Source of the DNA: CALKYB01 sp964510575
GTDB taxonomy: Bacteria; Bdellovibrionota_C; UBA2361; SZUA-149; CALKYB01
Length of the DNA: 58,990 nucleotides
Reading direction: 5' to 3'
Assembly: GCA_964510575.1 (NCBI GenBank)
Contig: CAZECN010000019.1
Location: forward strand, 1-58,990
Under the pieces are notes generated by a model. The model was not told the DNA's origin and did not search any database. It saw only the letters and a list, made by a program, of their open reading frames with translations. The position numbers and the translations under genes were made by a program. Of the stretch, positions 58,706 through 58,990 are shown in pieces; the first letter of the stretch is position 1; every line of letters begins with the position of its first letter.

Positions 58706-58990
58706 ATGATCAGCAAAATAACCAAGTTTGCAACACTGATAGCCACGCTAGGCATACTAAGTGCTACCCATTTCACCCTATTAAAAACTAAATCTCTTGC
58801 TGGAGATGAAAAGAAAATTGATAGAATCTCCTTAAGTGCGAAAACTTTCCTAAAAGGAGACTATCAAAAAAACTTCGAGTCGGTATTCTTAAGGGGAATG
58901 AGGGGTCGGCCATTCTTAGTTAGAACAGAAAACGATATTAACTATAAATTATTTGGTGACGCCTCAAAGAATCTTGGCACTATAATTATG
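58706..58990 (+). CDS. Possible exported protein, 5' part only
   Basis: An open frame starts with ATG 58706 and runs to the window end (95 codons, no stop), so the gene is truncated by the window. The product begins MISKITKFATLIATLGILSA with a hydrophobic N-terminal helix (signal peptide or anchor), and continues with a charged part (KKIDRISLSAKTFLKGDYQK). The family is not recognisable from this fragment. GGGA lies directly upstream of the ATG. Confidence 0.6.
   Translation, partial: MISKITKFATLIATLGILSATHFTLLKTKSLAGDEKKIDRISLSAKTFLKGDYQKNFESVFLRGMRGRPFLVRTENDINYKLFGDASKNLGTIIM

Overview
The window is 58,990 bases of a moderately AT-rich bacterial chromosome. It has densely packed genes on both strands, frequent TTG and GTG starts, and many stop codons that overlap or nearly touch. 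Housekeeping genes dominate: polA, rpsI-rplM, rpmB, aat, lysA, dapA, purK-purE, trkA, grx and gloB. Lipoproteins, signal peptides, a PqiA-like protein, a beta-barrel-like DUF3187 protein and a GspK pseudopilin indicate a Gram-negative (diderm) cell. The mixture of GspK, DUF2330, an NtrC-type regulator and a TadG/VWA protein resembles deltaproteobacterial or Bdellovibrionota-like lineages, but I cannot place it more precisely. I see no prophage, CRISPR array, insertion sequence, tRNA or rRNA gene.

Layout. 1-6.7 kb: a possible 55-residue small gene, oligoendopeptidase F, a HerA-like ATPase and three small three-helix membrane proteins. 5.99-7.13 kb: three copies of a structured palindromic repeat, the last abutting the rpsI stop codon. 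7.1-15.6 kb (minus strand): rplM-rpsI, an ECF sigma/anti-sigma operon, and polA behind trkA. 15.7-22.1 kb: a tight operon of a RibB/RibA-like protein that lacks key catalytic residues, an HD phosphohydrolase and GspK; then rpmB and a LuxR-type response regulator. 22.3-31 kb: an orphan Dam methylase, a membrane EEP-family protein, aat with a DjlA-like co-chaperone, an acyl-CoA dehydrogenase, glutaredoxin-glyoxalase II, and lysA. 31.3-41 kb: a PmtA-like methyltransferase, MscS, a YjgR ATPase, a PqiA-like protein, an SO_0444-type metal permease, an M20 amidohydrolase and a polysaccharide pyruvyl transferase.

41-46.7 kb (minus strand): a four-gene set (DUF3187 protein, RnfD/NqrB-like membrane protein, DUF2330 protein, PPK2 kinase), a small gene behind a long leader hairpin, and an SPFH/prohibitin protein. 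46.9-56.7 kb: a TadG-like VWA protein and a secreted protein, dapA, a degenerate receiver protein, a sigma-54 activator with an operator-like repeat cluster, and a secreted CBM-like/beta-helix protein interrupted by a 100-N assembly gap. 57-59 kb: purK-purE and the start of a further secreted or anchored protein.

The most notable items are (1) the structured repeats at 5991-7128, whose paired arms differ in compensatory ways between copies; (2) the apparently doubly inactive RibB/RibA-like protein; (3) a shared promoter-like motif, CT..AG-N15-G[CT]CGATA, at three sites; (4) a 15-bp perfect stem in the leader of the 97-residue gene at 45302-45595; and (5) the DUF3187/RnfD-like/DUF2330 cluster, which could be an envelope redox system.
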